Positions 40,803 to 50,074 of a DNA stretch of 64,000 bases are shown piece after piece (the stretch's first letter is position 1; each line of letters begins with the position of its first letter). The stretch is from Asparagopsis taxiformis. Taxonomy: Eukaryota > Rhodophyta > Florideophyceae > Bonnemaisoniales > Bonnemaisoniaceae. The notes below the pieces were generated by a model, which ran no database searches, had not been told where the DNA came from, and saw only the letters and a program-made list of their open reading frames with translations. The stretch is from positions 62,001 through 126,000 of the forward strand of contig JALQPE010000211.1 of NCBI GenBank assembly GCA_030407315.1, written 5' to 3'. The position numbers and the translations under genes are program-made.

Positions 40803-41142
40803 TGCGAATAGAGACAAACGTGTGTGCCTCGTCCAAGAAATGAACGCTGCGTATACAATGACGAGAGCCACGGCACTGGATAGAAAAGATTTCAATTTTG
40901 CGCGCGGATCATCAATTCCATTGGTTGGCAACTATATGTTACGTTGAAGCCATTTGGCGATGAAATTAAATTTATCCTGCTCATTATTACACCGCGACAC
41001 TACAAATGTGCTGTAATGCCGCTGCCGCTGTTCAAAGTTGATTCCGGTGTGAGAGATCAGCACTCACGGTGTGAAATGAGACTCAGATCTACCGAGGCCC
41101 TCTGATCAACCTTTAAATGTCTTTTCGTAATGCGAAAGAGAT
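40803..41142. other. divergent intergenic region
   Basis: A 340-bp shared promoter region of the RabGAP and APE2 genes. No copy of the CTCGAG palindrome here and no other clear motif. Confidence 0.5.
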
Positions 41143-42699
41143 ATGCGAATCGTGTCGTGGAACGTGAACGGATTGCGGAAGCTTCGTCCACTTGAAGAAT
41201 TGTTCAAAAAGTTGGATGCCGATATAATTTGCCTTCAAGAGACAAGAATTTCCGGGCCGTCAGACCCTGAATTGGAAAGTCTCGCCTTTGTTCCAGGCTA
41301 TGATTCCTTTTTCAGTATTTGCAAAGTGAGAGGCGGGTACAGCGGAGTAGCTACATTCTGTAGGCAGGGTATTGCAACTCCAACAGATGCTGGAGAGGGA
41401 CTCTGTGGTAGCACAGCAGGATCCACGATTGAGGTACCCCAAGACCTGCCAGCTTGTGAATGTGTACAGGTCGACAAATGCACCTGTCAGACTGTGAGCT
41501 ACAATGCGGAATCTCTTGCGCTTATCAAGAGCGAGGGTCGCTGCGTGGTCACCGACCACGACCAATTCGTACTTGTCAACATATATGCACCTGCAGTCAG
41601 TGTAGAAGGCCGTGCACAATTTAAAATGCAGTTCTTACGCGCTCTTGAAGCCAAAATCACTGCACTGCAAGCCAATGCACGAAAAGTTGTTGTTGCTGGC
41701 GACTTCAATATTTGTCCTGCGATCATAGACTGCGCAGAGCCTATGACCAAAACGAAACAGCTGCTTTGGGAGCAAAGCTCGACTCGAATTTGGTTGAAGC
41801 AATTATTGGCGTCACCGCGTTGTATGGTTGACTCGTTTAGAGAGATGCATCCATCTACAACTGGGGTCTACTCATGCTGGTCAGAAGCCACTAGAGCGCG
41901 GCAAAATAATCATGGTGTTCGCATAGACCTCATTCTAATGGACCGTCAACTATATGAACAAACTGTCTTTCAGGCGGATGTTTTAATGCACGTGTATGGT
42001 TCTGACCACTGTCCTGTTGCTGTTACATTGAAGCCATCATGTTCGCTTCCCTCACAACCAGCCAGAGAGCCACCTCCATTTTGTTCTCGGTTTATGCCAC
42101 GCTTCAATCTCAGGCAAAAGTCCCTTAAAGATATGTTGAAACACAATACAAATGCGCCCGTGTCACCTACATCCAGCAGTGAACAAATTGTTTCATTGAA
42201 CACCCTGCAGGCATCCACACGCGCGACGCTGATTCAGAAGACTGGTCGGATACAGAAGCACAGACCAAAGTCAAAACAGACCCAATCAAAGATAGCAAAT
42301 TACTTTCATCCAAAAGAACAACCTCTTCGTCCTCAGTCTAATACCAAAGCATCGAGTCATGTGCCCGCAAGTTCATCACTTACCTTTTCCTCACCCGTAC
42401 AGCATAGGCGCTTCGACTATGAAAACTCAACGCACACAGAGAGCGACGATATTCTAGAGCAAATCAAACGCCGCGAAAAGTCAGCTAATGCTTGGCGGAA
42501 ACTGCTATCTGGACCACCACCACCGCCCCTTTGTCGTCATGGAAATCCATCAGTACTAAAAAGTGTCAGCAAGAGTGGTGACAACAAGGGGCGCACATTT
42601 TTCTCTTGTGCCTATCCATCCGGAGTTGGCAAGCAAGCGAATTGTGGCTTCTTCAAATGGGCACCGTTCAAGGCAAACACGCGAACTCTCCCGAAATAG
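41143..42699 (+). CDS. APEX2: AP endonuclease 2 (APE2) with PIP box and zf-GRF
   Basis: A single exon of 518 residues, equal to human APE2. The exonuclease/endonuclease/phosphatase domain fills residues 1 to about 305: MRIVSWNVNGLRK, CLQETRIS, AGDFNICP, and the active-site ending SDHCPVAV. A PCNA-binding PIP box reads QSKIANYF near residue 385. A C-terminal zf-GRF finger (CRHGNPSVLKSVSKSG, then FFSC and CGFFKW) completes the APE2 layout. By family it processes abasic sites and 3'-ends in the nucleus and supports ATR signalling; the GRF finger binds single-stranded DNA. Confidence 0.95.
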   Translation: MRIVSWNVNGLRKLRPLEELFKKLDADIICLQETRISGPSDPELESLAFVPGYDSFFSICKVRGGYSGVATFCRQGIATPTDAGEGLCGSTAGSTIEVPQDLPACECVQVDKCTCQTVSYNAESLALIKSEGRCVVTDHDQFVLVNIYAPAVSVEGRAQFKMQFLRALEAKITALQANARKVVVAGDFNICPAIIDCAEPMTKTKQLLWEQSSTRIWLKQLLASPRCMVDSFREMHPSTTGVYSCWSEATRARQNNHGVRIDLILMDRQLYEQTVFQADVLMHVYGSDHCPVAVTLKPSCSLPSQPAREPPPFCSRFMPRFNLRQKSLKDMLKHNTNAPVSPTSSSEQIVSLNTLQASTRATLIQKTGRIQKHRPKSKQTQSKIANYFHPKEQPLRPQSNTKASSHVPASSSLTFSSPVQHRRFDYENSTHTESDDILEQIKRREKSANAWRKLLSGPPPPPLCRHGNPSVLKSVSKSGDNKGRTFFSCAYPSGVGKQANCGFFKWAPFKANTRTLPK

Positions 42700-42866
42700 T
42701 ATTTTGGCTGCTTTGCGACACCATAGCTATTAGCAGAAAATACCGCTGCGTTCGCAACGCAGATAGACTTAAAACGATTCAACTTATGATCAAGTCAAGG
42801 TTTACTCGCGAATTCCTCAATGTGCAACCCATTGTTTGTTGCCAGCATCGAGTACAGTTATGAGAA

Positions 42867-42880
42867 GAGAGGTACCTCTC
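42867..42880. repeat. 14-nt palindrome GAGAGGTACCTCTC
   Basis: A perfect inverted repeat between two convergent genes (APE2 and the proline-rich protein). Unlike the CTCGAG elements it is centred on GGTACC and lies at gene 3' ends. Confidence 0.4.
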
Positions 42881-42937
42881 CCAGTGTGCAGAAGATCAGA
42901 TGAAGGTACTCACAAGATGCTGAGGAGGCCTATCTCT

Positions 42938-44842
42938 TTAACGACCCGATTTGAGCTTGACAACTTTCCACATTCCGCTAAACTTTTGAATTCTCAGTAA
43001 TGTGAGTTCATGTCCACGCCTCTCCAAAAGAAAGTCTTTTTCTTGCTCATCCGGACGGAACATGTATCGTTGATTGTCCAGAAAGTCATCTATTGTCCTA
43101 GAATCTTCTGGACGCAAATCACGTATGGTGTGATGAATCGCTTCATACAACTCCTTTCTTTTCTGCTCAAAAACATTTCGAGGCAAATGCTCAGGCGGCG
43201 GTTCAGGAGCACCATAGAAGGGTGGAGCGGGAGCACCTTGTGATGGATGAGGAGAATAAGGACCATGATCTGGAGGGAACCGCGGGTCAAAGCCATGAGG
43301 AGGAGGTGGATATTGCTGCGGAGGATAAGACTGCGGTGGGTACGCACCATTACGAGGGGGTCCCGGAGAGTAATTCTTAGGAGATGGATACCTTCCCCTG
43401 GAGTCATAGTGCGGAGGATTAGATCTCGGGCCCCAATGGTCCGCTGGGCCTCGTGGCCTATCGTCGTACCTTCCGTAAGCTTGCGGGGGATACCCTTGGT
43501 CGTGTGGGTATGGTCTATTTTGCGAACCATCGTGTGGAGGGTATTGTGGAGGAGCATTGTGATAGGGAGGTGGAGTTCGAGGGAAATCACGACGAGGAGT
43601 GTGGGGATGGTCACCAGAGTACGGGGGCTGGCGCTGATGTGGGTAGTCATCGCCTGCATAGCGTGGAGGTCCGCCTCCTTGACTGGCATTTTGGTCGGCA
43701 CGTGGATCGAAATTGTTGTCTGAGCGTTGCTGCTGAAGGCGAGGGGAACGCCTATTTTGAGATGGATTACCGTCACGCATATTGCTGTTATTGGGATGAG
43801 AGTCTCCATTAGTATTTTGAGAATCCACATTCATTGTTTGGGGCTGGGACTGTGTTTGTGGTTGGGTCGGAACAACTTCCTGTACTTCTGGTTCTTCTTC
43901 GTCGTCGTCCTCCTCCTCTTCGCTGCTTACATATGGTTCACCTCTCTTCAATTTTGCCATTTTCTTCTTTCGCTTTGCAAGTTTCTTCATCTTTTCATGA
44001 CGACGGGCATCTTGAGCGGCTTGTTTCTCCCTGGCAATTCGGGATTGTTCCCTCTTCTTGGCACGAATTTGCTCCATCTTTGTCATTCTCGCGAAACCGG
44101 TATCGGCGAGTACTTCTTGTCCAAGATCAGCCAGGGGAATTTTCTTTCTGGCACTTTCCTGCATCTCTCTGACTTGCTGCTTCCAGCTGTCGAGATTAGG
44201 TTTCTTCGAAGGCTTCAGCGTAATAATCTGATCTGGGTGCGGCGTCGAGGTTCTAGATCTGCGGCGAGCAAGAGGTGGAGTGGTAGTGACAGAAGGACGC
44301 GTTACAGATTTAACCGGAGTGGCGGTCTTGATACCGAGAGTTTTTTTGTACTCTAATTGCGAAGTCTCGCCGTCAGTTAGTTTATAATCATCAGTGGAAG
44401 TGAAAGGAAGAAAGGAGAGTGAGGCGGAAGGATTGTCTACGCGGGCGGAGCGACGGCCGACGAGCACGACCTCCATGGGAGTTGCGGCGGTGGGATCACA
44501 TCGAAGGAGGGAATCGGGCATGCGCAAACTGGAAAGCGAAGCGGCGGGGCGGTAGAAGGGGGAGGAGGAAGACAGGGGTGTACGGGAGGGGAAAACGGCT
44601 GAAGCTATGACATCTGACCAGGCGGGCATATCAGCGGGAGGTGCTGGCTGGACAGCGGCATACTCTGGCGCATTTTCAGAAAAGGCGGTGAGTGCTATGA
44701 GACGACCTGCTACGGATGGAGCGGCATTACCTGTGGCGAGGAGTTCTGCGACGTCGGATGGTGGCGGCAGGGTGTGTGCAGAAGTTGCCGAGGACCAAAC
44801 GCGGGTGAGATTGGGCGGTGCGGATGGGATTGCAGGCGGCAT
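42938..44842 (-). CDS. Pro/Gln/His/Tyr-rich protein with basic helix and conserved-looking C-terminal block
   Basis: Not recognised. From the first ATG (44842) it has 634 residues. The N-terminal 200 are Ala/Ser/Pro-rich; residues 250-320 form a long basic, charged helix (KMEQIRAKKREQSRIAREK, then KKLAKRKKKMAKLKRGE) followed by an acidic run. A low-complexity region rich in Pro, Tyr, His, Arg and Gly spans about 340-560, resembling phase-separating RNA-binding proteins. The last 80 residues look folded: NVFEQKRKELYEAIHHTIRD, then FLLERRGHELTLLRIQKFSG. The composition suggests a nuclear protein, possibly RNA-linked. The frame upstream of 44842 starts with TTG only. Confidence 0.65.
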   Translation of the reverse strand: MPPAIPSAPPNLTRVWSSATSAHTLPPPSDVAELLATGNAAPSVAGRLIALTAFSENAPEYAAVQPAPPADMPAWSDVIASAVFPSRTPLSSSSPFYRPAASLSSLRMPDSLLRCDPTAATPMEVVLVGRRSARVDNPSASLSFLPFTSTDDYKLTDGETSQLEYKKTLGIKTATPVKSVTRPSVTTTPPLARRRSRTSTPHPDQIITLKPSKKPNLDSWKQQVREMQESARKKIPLADLGQEVLADTGFARMTKMEQIRAKKREQSRIAREKQAAQDARRHEKMKKLAKRKKKMAKLKRGEPYVSSEEEEDDDEEEPEVQEVVPTQPQTQSQPQTMNVDSQNTNGDSHPNNSNMRDGNPSQNRRSPRLQQQRSDNNFDPRADQNASQGGGPPRYAGDDYPHQRQPPYSGDHPHTPRRDFPRTPPPYHNAPPQYPPHDGSQNRPYPHDQGYPPQAYGRYDDRPRGPADHWGPRSNPPHYDSRGRYPSPKNYSPGPPRNGAYPPQSYPPQQYPPPPHGFDPRFPPDHGPYSPHPSQGAPAPPFYGAPEPPPEHLPRNVFEQKRKELYEAIHHTIRDLRPEDSRTIDDFLDNQRYMFRPDEQEKDFLLERRGHELTLLRIQKFSGMWKVVKLKSGR

Positions 44843-45767
44843 GGCGGTGTAGTCTTTGGTGTGTGCGCGTAAGATGATGTTAGGGGCATTTTCTGAATAC
44901 AACTAGACTGTAAAAGATCGGGGAAAAGTTGAATATATGCTATCCAAAGACAACTAGGTTGTGGTTGGAGAAAGCTGGATTCAACTTGACACAAGCGTTG
45001 ACGGCGCAGCGTGCAACGAGTCGACAGCACAGGGAGGACGTGGCATCTCGCAGTCGAATTTCACAACGGATCGTATTGAAAAGACTTGCACAAATTTTCG
45101 TCTGTACTGAGGTGGCGTTGGCGAGTGGCGCGCATTTGCCTGTGTGATGCGCTGTTGCAAATAGTGTAGTGTTGTGATGAGTAAAAGCGACAGGTTTGAG
45201 ATCAGGATTTGATCCAAAGTTGTGTGCGCTCTGGATCAAAGGATGGATTTATTTGACGGAAATAATTTTTGTGAGGTTACTCGGATGCTACGAACGGTCT
45301 GCAAAACGGAGGGTACCCTCGAGGGTACACGAGCAGGTCATTCGAGCAAAGCTTAGCTGGCAATGAGGGAATATCACATCGAGCAAACGATTGGATGACA
45401 GTGTGTCATCGAGAGATGGCGAGAGCAACTACAAGTGGGCCTACGACAGATGCCACGTAATAGTGAATTTTCCATAATTCATCAGCACCAAAAAAATCTA
45501 CAGCAAAACAGGCAGCGAATGCAGCGCGAGTCGCATTAGCGCTTGTCCATCGGGCCAAGCCGACTTTCTGTGCGCGAATCGCCGCCTATGTCGCCTCAGC
45601 ACGGCGCATCATGCTCACATGGGCAGCCTGTAAGATTGCAGCGAGCGAGATTGCGATATGCGCTTCAAATGACCCTTATCGAGATTGTTGTGTGTGAAAT
45701 CGAATCCCCAATCCACATCCATTTCTGGCAACTCACAAATGACCTTCACCGCACATCACTCCCACAC
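44843..45767. other. long divergent intergenic region
   Basis: About 925 bp between the proline-rich and UBX genes, with the palindromic GAGGGTAC element at 45309-45328 near the centre. No coding frame of note. Confidence 0.5.
45309..45328. promoter_or_regulatory. overlapping palindromes built from GAGGGTAC half-sites
   Basis: GAGGGTAC occurs at 45309-45316 and 45321-45328, and its complement GTACCCTC at 45313-45320. The result is a 12-nt palindrome (45309-45320) overlapping a 16-nt palindrome (45313-45328). Third copy of the element, 15 bp or less from the midpoint of the divergent region. Confidence 0.6.
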
Positions 45768-47323
45768 ATGCTTCCAGCTATAAACGCGACCGCATTTTCA
45801 AACCTCATCCACAACCCATCAGCATACCCCGCCCATCCATCAATCATGCTACCCCCATCCCCACCCCAGCTCCCGCTTCTGCTCCCGCTCCCCGCACAGC
45901 AGCCCATCGACCAGCCCGCGCACAAATCCCCCGCGTTTTTCCGCGCCACTTTCGAGTCCCTTCTGCCGCCGACAACTACGTCCCCCGCGCAAAAATGGCC
46001 CCTCGTCTTCATTCATCCCCCCTTCCCCTCACCTTCTTCCCCCCGGACGCCCCCGCTTGGGGCCTGCGCGCCCGCGCCGTCTCCGCTGCGGAGGAACATC
46101 TCGCCTCCTTTTTCATGATGCCGCCCCGCCTCGCTGACTCGCTGTGCATTTGGCGCAGGGAACAGCGCAGTGTGGAGGCCAAACGTTATGAGGCGTTTTA
46201 CCCGATAGATTCGACTCCCCATGTCGCCTTGCTCGACCCACGTTCGGGAGAACGTCTCGCAGTCTGGTCCGGCGCTATGGCTGATGATGGTATGTTGTCA
46301 CCACAGTTTTGTGAGTCTGTTTGTCACGATCTCATAGACTTTTTGCAGAATCACCAACTGCAGGGGGCACAACTCGGTCCTATGCACTATCTGCAGAAGA
46401 GCTGGACTGTGCGTACGAGGCGTGTAGACGAAACTGTTGTTCTACCACCTACGTCCCTTATGGATGACGAAGATGCTGCTATTGCAGCTGCGATTGCTGC
46501 CTCATTGATGCACTCTCCGGATGAAATGCAGGATGATGATGATGAAAATGATGATGATGATGACGGTATGTCTCAGACGGATGATGACTCACAGTTTGTT
46601 TCGGAGACATACTCTAACGATCAGAGTGATGAGGAAGTGTCATATGATGATCAGTTCAATAGCCAGTCGGATGTCGCAGCAAAAACATGCGATTTTGACA
46701 CCAGAGCTTCCAATGACTCGACGGATGACCTCTGCAATATGTCGTTTTCATCATCTGCCATACCCGGCCCTGAAACACGTCCACAGCTGATTACGCGAAA
46801 GGAGGTCGGACCGTCCTCGCTAGAATCTCTGTCATCCTCATATCTTGAAAGAATGCAATCTCGTTTCCGCTCTGAACAGGACCCCGTACTCATAGAGCAA
46901 CGTCGTCTGAGAGAGGAGCAGGATGCAGAACTAGCAGCTTCCCTGCAACTCGACAAGGCGCGTATTGCACAGGAGCAGGCAGACTACGCCAAGCTATCGG
47001 CGCAGGCCGCAGCCAAGGGACGTGCACAGACTATTGCAAGCGCGCGTCTACCTGTAGAACCACCTGAGGGCACGACGAGTGTCACAATTGCTGTGCGTCT
47101 ACCAGATGGAAATCGAATCATGAGACGATTCAACAGTTTTGATCAACTGCAAGCAGTCGCTGATTTTATTACTGTGAGTTCAGAATTCACAAATGTCCTT
47201 GATGCTTGTCCTGCACAGGTGCTTCGTATGCCTGGCGTGGCGTTGAACATGGTTGATTGGAAGGTGCACATTGAAGATCTAGGAATTGGAAAACGTGCTG
47301 CGTTCATCTTAGGCAATGTGTGA
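45768..47323 (+). CDS. UAS-UIM-UBX protein (UBXN7/Ubx5 type), apparent frameshift
   Basis: The UAS domain starts in one frame (AQKWPLVFIH, near 45990-46018) and continues in the -1 frame (AFYPIDSTPHVALLDPRSGERLAVW). The switch falls in a C-rich run at 46017-46044 with two runs of six C; one missing C would join the frames. No intron fits. Downstream are a UIM (DEDAAIAAAIAASL), an Asp-rich stretch made of GAT repeats, a second helix (EEQDAELAASLQLDKAR) and a C-terminal UBX domain (VTIAVRLPDGNRIMRRFNS onward). A UBA domain at the N terminus is not seen. By family the protein links the ATPase Cdc48/p97 (via UBX) to ubiquitin-ligase substrates. The start could be the ATG at 45768 or 45846; the ATG at 45995 would lose the first UAS strand. 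Confidence 0.75.
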
Positions 47324-47385
47324 AAATGAAGATGATTGTGCAGAAATGTATAGTATTGATCAAGTTGCAATAAAAAAATCCAAGT

Positions 47386-48027
47386 CTATGGCGATGTATC
47401 ATGCCCAGTGCGAGGCGTCTGCCGAACTTGCCGTCTTCGCATTCTAAAAAAATCGCGGATAATCTGCGAGCATTCTGCTTCTAGGACTCCACCGCGAACT
47501 TCGGAAAACGTATGAAAGGGATGTTTCATACTCACAAGATCGACCCAAGTGCCACAAGCACCCAGACGTAAATCTTTCGCACCGTAGATGATTCGCTGTA
47601 CGCGCGCCAGAGAGGCGGCGCTCAGACACATAGCGCACGGCTCCAGCGTCGAGTAAAGCGTGGTATCATTGAGTCGCCACGCAGATTGTCTGTTCATAGC
47701 CTGTTGTAAGCAGACCATTTCTGCATGTCGCGTGCAATCCGTTTCTGTTTCTACGCTGTTGCACCCCTCAGCTATTATCTTGCCGTCTGGTGAGACTAGA
47801 ACGGCACCAATTGGAACTTCTTGATTTGAAAACGCTTTTTTCGCTAGAGCGAGTGCATGTCTCATGTATGTCTCATCGACATCTTCAGTCCATTGCGTCG
47901 CACATATCGGTCTACTCGATGTTCTAAGGCGGCCAACGCGCTGTGTGACGATCGGCTTGATAGTTCGGACAACTGCTGGCCGTCGAATTGGTGCAACAAA
48001 GGTGCTGAAAGACAAACATGGTGGCAT
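47386..48027 (-). CDS. TADA: TadA-type tRNA adenosine deaminase, probably plastid
   Basis: A single exon; the first ATG (48027) gives 213 residues. After a basic, hydroxyl-rich leader of about 45 residues without acids comes the deaminase domain: YMRHALALAKKAF, VPIGAVLV, the zinc/catalytic HAEMVCLQQA and the second zinc motif PCAMC. The GACGTWVDL loop fits TadA rather than cytidine deaminases. By family, TadA converts A34 to inosine in tRNA-Arg(ACG); plant plastids import such an enzyme. The leader fits a plastid transit peptide, though mitochondrial targeting is possible. It is convergent with the UBX gene (62 bp) and divergent from the RRM protein gene. Confidence 0.85.
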   Translation of the reverse strand: MPPCLSFSTFVAPIRRPAVVRTIKPIVTQRVGRLRTSSRPICATQWTEDVDETYMRHALALAKKAFSNQEVPIGAVLVSPDGKIIAEGCNSVETETDCTRHAEMVCLQQAMNRQSAWRLNDTTLYSTLEPCAMCLSAASLARVQRIIYGAKDLRLGACGTWVDLVSMKHPFHTFSEVRGGVLEAECSQIIRDFFRMRRRQVRQTPRTGHDTSP

Positions 48028-48321
48028 CACGGACGTGTCGATGAGGTCCACAGATGCCAGTAGCCGACGTTATGGCGGCTACTACGACGGTTGGGGAAAA
48101 GAACTTCGGAAGTGTGAGATATTTCCACATGTAGATACCGTCCACGGTAGTGAGCAGATGTGAGCGCAGATTCCACAAACTGTGCCTCAAAAAAAATTGA
48201 TAATTTCCCCAAAAGCTGCCAGATCTCCGCAACGTGCAGAGCCGGTGTCGCTCTATACCCACCAATAGCGTGAAACGATCTCGCACCGAATTCCCCTCAG
48301 CGACAACCACCCGTCGCAACC

Positions 48322-49302
48322 ATGCCTTCCCTCGCCGCTTTTCTGACCGCCGTCAGCCCAATCGTCCTCAACACACCAGGACGCCAAGCGCATGCCATAT
48401 GCGCCCGTCGATGCGCGCCAGCCCATGGTCATCTCGTCCTATCCGCCACAACAGCCGACGAGCCCAAAGCGGAGCCACTCTCGCCACTTCCGCCCCCGCA
48501 AAGGCCAGTTCCACGTCAGCCACCTGCACGTCAGCCGCCCAATCCCTCCCCGCCGCGATCATTCCAGTCCTCGCCAGGTGGTCAGCAGCGTCCCGACCGT
48601 CCCCGTAAAGACCGAGACTCTCGCCCGGACCGCTCCCGTTCCGACAACCGCTCCCGCTCCGCCGACCGTTCAGAGTATCGCCCACGCCCCCGTCAGGACC
48701 GTGAAGACCGCCCGGCCCCCCCTACATTTGTTCCCGAGCCAGATGCAATCTACTACACCAAATGTAGCCATTGTTCCGCGGTGTATGAAATCGACCCGGT
48801 GACGCTCGGCCGCGGTCAAAAGGTTGAATGCTCCGTTTGTTCAAACCAATGGTTCCAGAAACCGGATCGTTTGACCAAGCTGGATGAAAAGGAAGGCTTC
48901 AAGCCCTATCCCTTAGAGCAGAAGGACGAGCTAATTCGTGCCCAATTGCAGCAGAGGCGGGATCGTCAACGTAGTTTCCGCGATGGTGGAAACAAAAATT
49001 ATGGGGAAAAACGAGATAATGGACCTCGTCGGAATAACTATAAGGCAGGTAACGCGGCACATTCCGTCTTTATTGGAAATTTACCTTTTACTGTTTCTGA
49101 AGAGGAGCTCGAGGCTCTTATATCCTCCAAAGTACAACTTCGCCGTCTATCTATCGTTACAGATTCCGCTACGGGTCGCTCGAAAGGTTTCGGCTTTGCT
49201 GATGTGGCCACAGAAGATGAAGTCCATCTTTTGGTGAAAGCCCTTGATGGCTACGAACTTAATGGCCGCAATATATCTGTTCGGGTTGGGAGAAAGAACT
49301 AG
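48322..49302 (+). CDS. organellar RNA-binding protein: zinc ribbon plus RRM
   Basis: A single exon of 326 residues. The first 45 or so residues look like a plastid transit peptide. Next comes a Pro/Arg/Asp/Ser-rich region to about 130. At about 145-180 there is a zinc ribbon with two CxxC pairs (KCSHCSAVYEI, then ECSVCSNQWFQ) of the bacterial MJ0042 shape. A charged linker follows, then one RRM (SVFIGNLPFTVSEEEL, with RNP1 as KGFGFADV) that ends the protein. Plant plastid RNPs usually have two RRMs and no ribbon. An RNA maturation or translation role in the plastid is inferred. The TadA gene, also plastid-type, shares the promoter region. Confidence 0.78.
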   Translation: MPSLAAFLTAVSPIVLNTPGRQAHAICARRCAPAHGHLVLSATTADEPKAEPLSPLPPPQRPVPRQPPARQPPNPSPPRSFQSSPGGQQRPDRPRKDRDSRPDRSRSDNRSRSADRSEYRPRPRQDREDRPAPPTFVPEPDAIYYTKCSHCSAVYEIDPVTLGRGQKVECSVCSNQWFQKPDRLTKLDEKEGFKPYPLEQKDELIRAQLQQRRDRQRSFRDGGNKNYGEKRDNGPRRNNYKAGNAAHSVFIGNLPFTVSEEELEALISSKVQLRRLSIVTDSATGRSKGFGFADVATEDEVHLLVKALDGYELNGRNISVRVGRKN

Positions 49303-50074
49303 GTAGCATTCAGTGTATACAAGTTTTTTGTCGGAGAGATTTCTCCAATTTGCAGCGTGCTCTATTTGAGTAGGCCCTTCGTCTGAACCAGTTCTTTTCA
49401 GCCCATAAGGTCCGCTCTCATCTTAATTGTACGAGACCCTCGTATGAACACGTGATATAAACAATGTTAGACGCCGTAACAGGCTGGCGCTTGGTCGCGC
49501 CTGTTTCGTGCGGAAGACGTTGGTATCTTATTTGTGAGGGACTAACTGTATATTCGGGGAGGGTTATGACGAGGTGTGACAGGGGGATGGAGCAAGGTCT
49601 GTAAGGGTTGATGATGTTTGCTGACAAATTTTCTGTCTGCCTGGGCAGCGATAAACGCTTTTGCTTTCAAACTTGATGCTTGCCATAAGTGACTTTGCAT
49701 GCACCGCCGGTTAATAGAGCACGATTGTAAAGCTTTTGCGCTGCTCCAAATTTTCGCAGTTGAGTCGTTTCAGCAGCTATCCCAACTTGGTTATTTGTTT
49801 GGTGGGTTTCCAAATGTGCACCCCTATCAAGTCTAGTAATACTTTCGGGATCAGAATCCAATACAAAGGAAAATGCTATTCTATGATATCCCAAGCAGGA
49901 ACACTTGATTGCCTAGAAGAGTGCGTAAATTTAATAAATTTTAAGCTTTTCCGTTCGCAACCTTTCCGCCATTAGAGTCCGACGTCGACCACCCAATTGT
50001 TCAAGTTGCCGTGGATCAAGCCACCAGCTCAACATTGCATGCCATAGTGCGCCGCTGATACCTCCAGATTTTCG
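49303..50074. other. intergenic region
   Basis: About 770 bp between tandem plus-strand genes. It contains CACGTG near 49449 and a GC-rich hairpin ACAGGC...GCCTGT at 49479-49504 with an inner GGCGC/GCGCC pairing. No protein or standard RNA gene recognised. Confidence 0.45.

Noticed and set aside
40803..40931. N-terminal hydrophobic extension of the RabGAP
   Set aside because: The frame begins with TTG and has no ATG; Gyp1-type proteins do not carry a membrane anchor there.
43090..43830. A long minus-strand frame of 246 codons rich in Ile, Thr and Leu
   Set aside because: It is a shifted reading of the low-complexity region of the proline-rich protein, where repeats keep all frames open.
46530..46565. 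GAT repeat tract
   Set aside because: It encodes the Asp-rich stretch of the UBX protein in frame and is ordinary coding low complexity.
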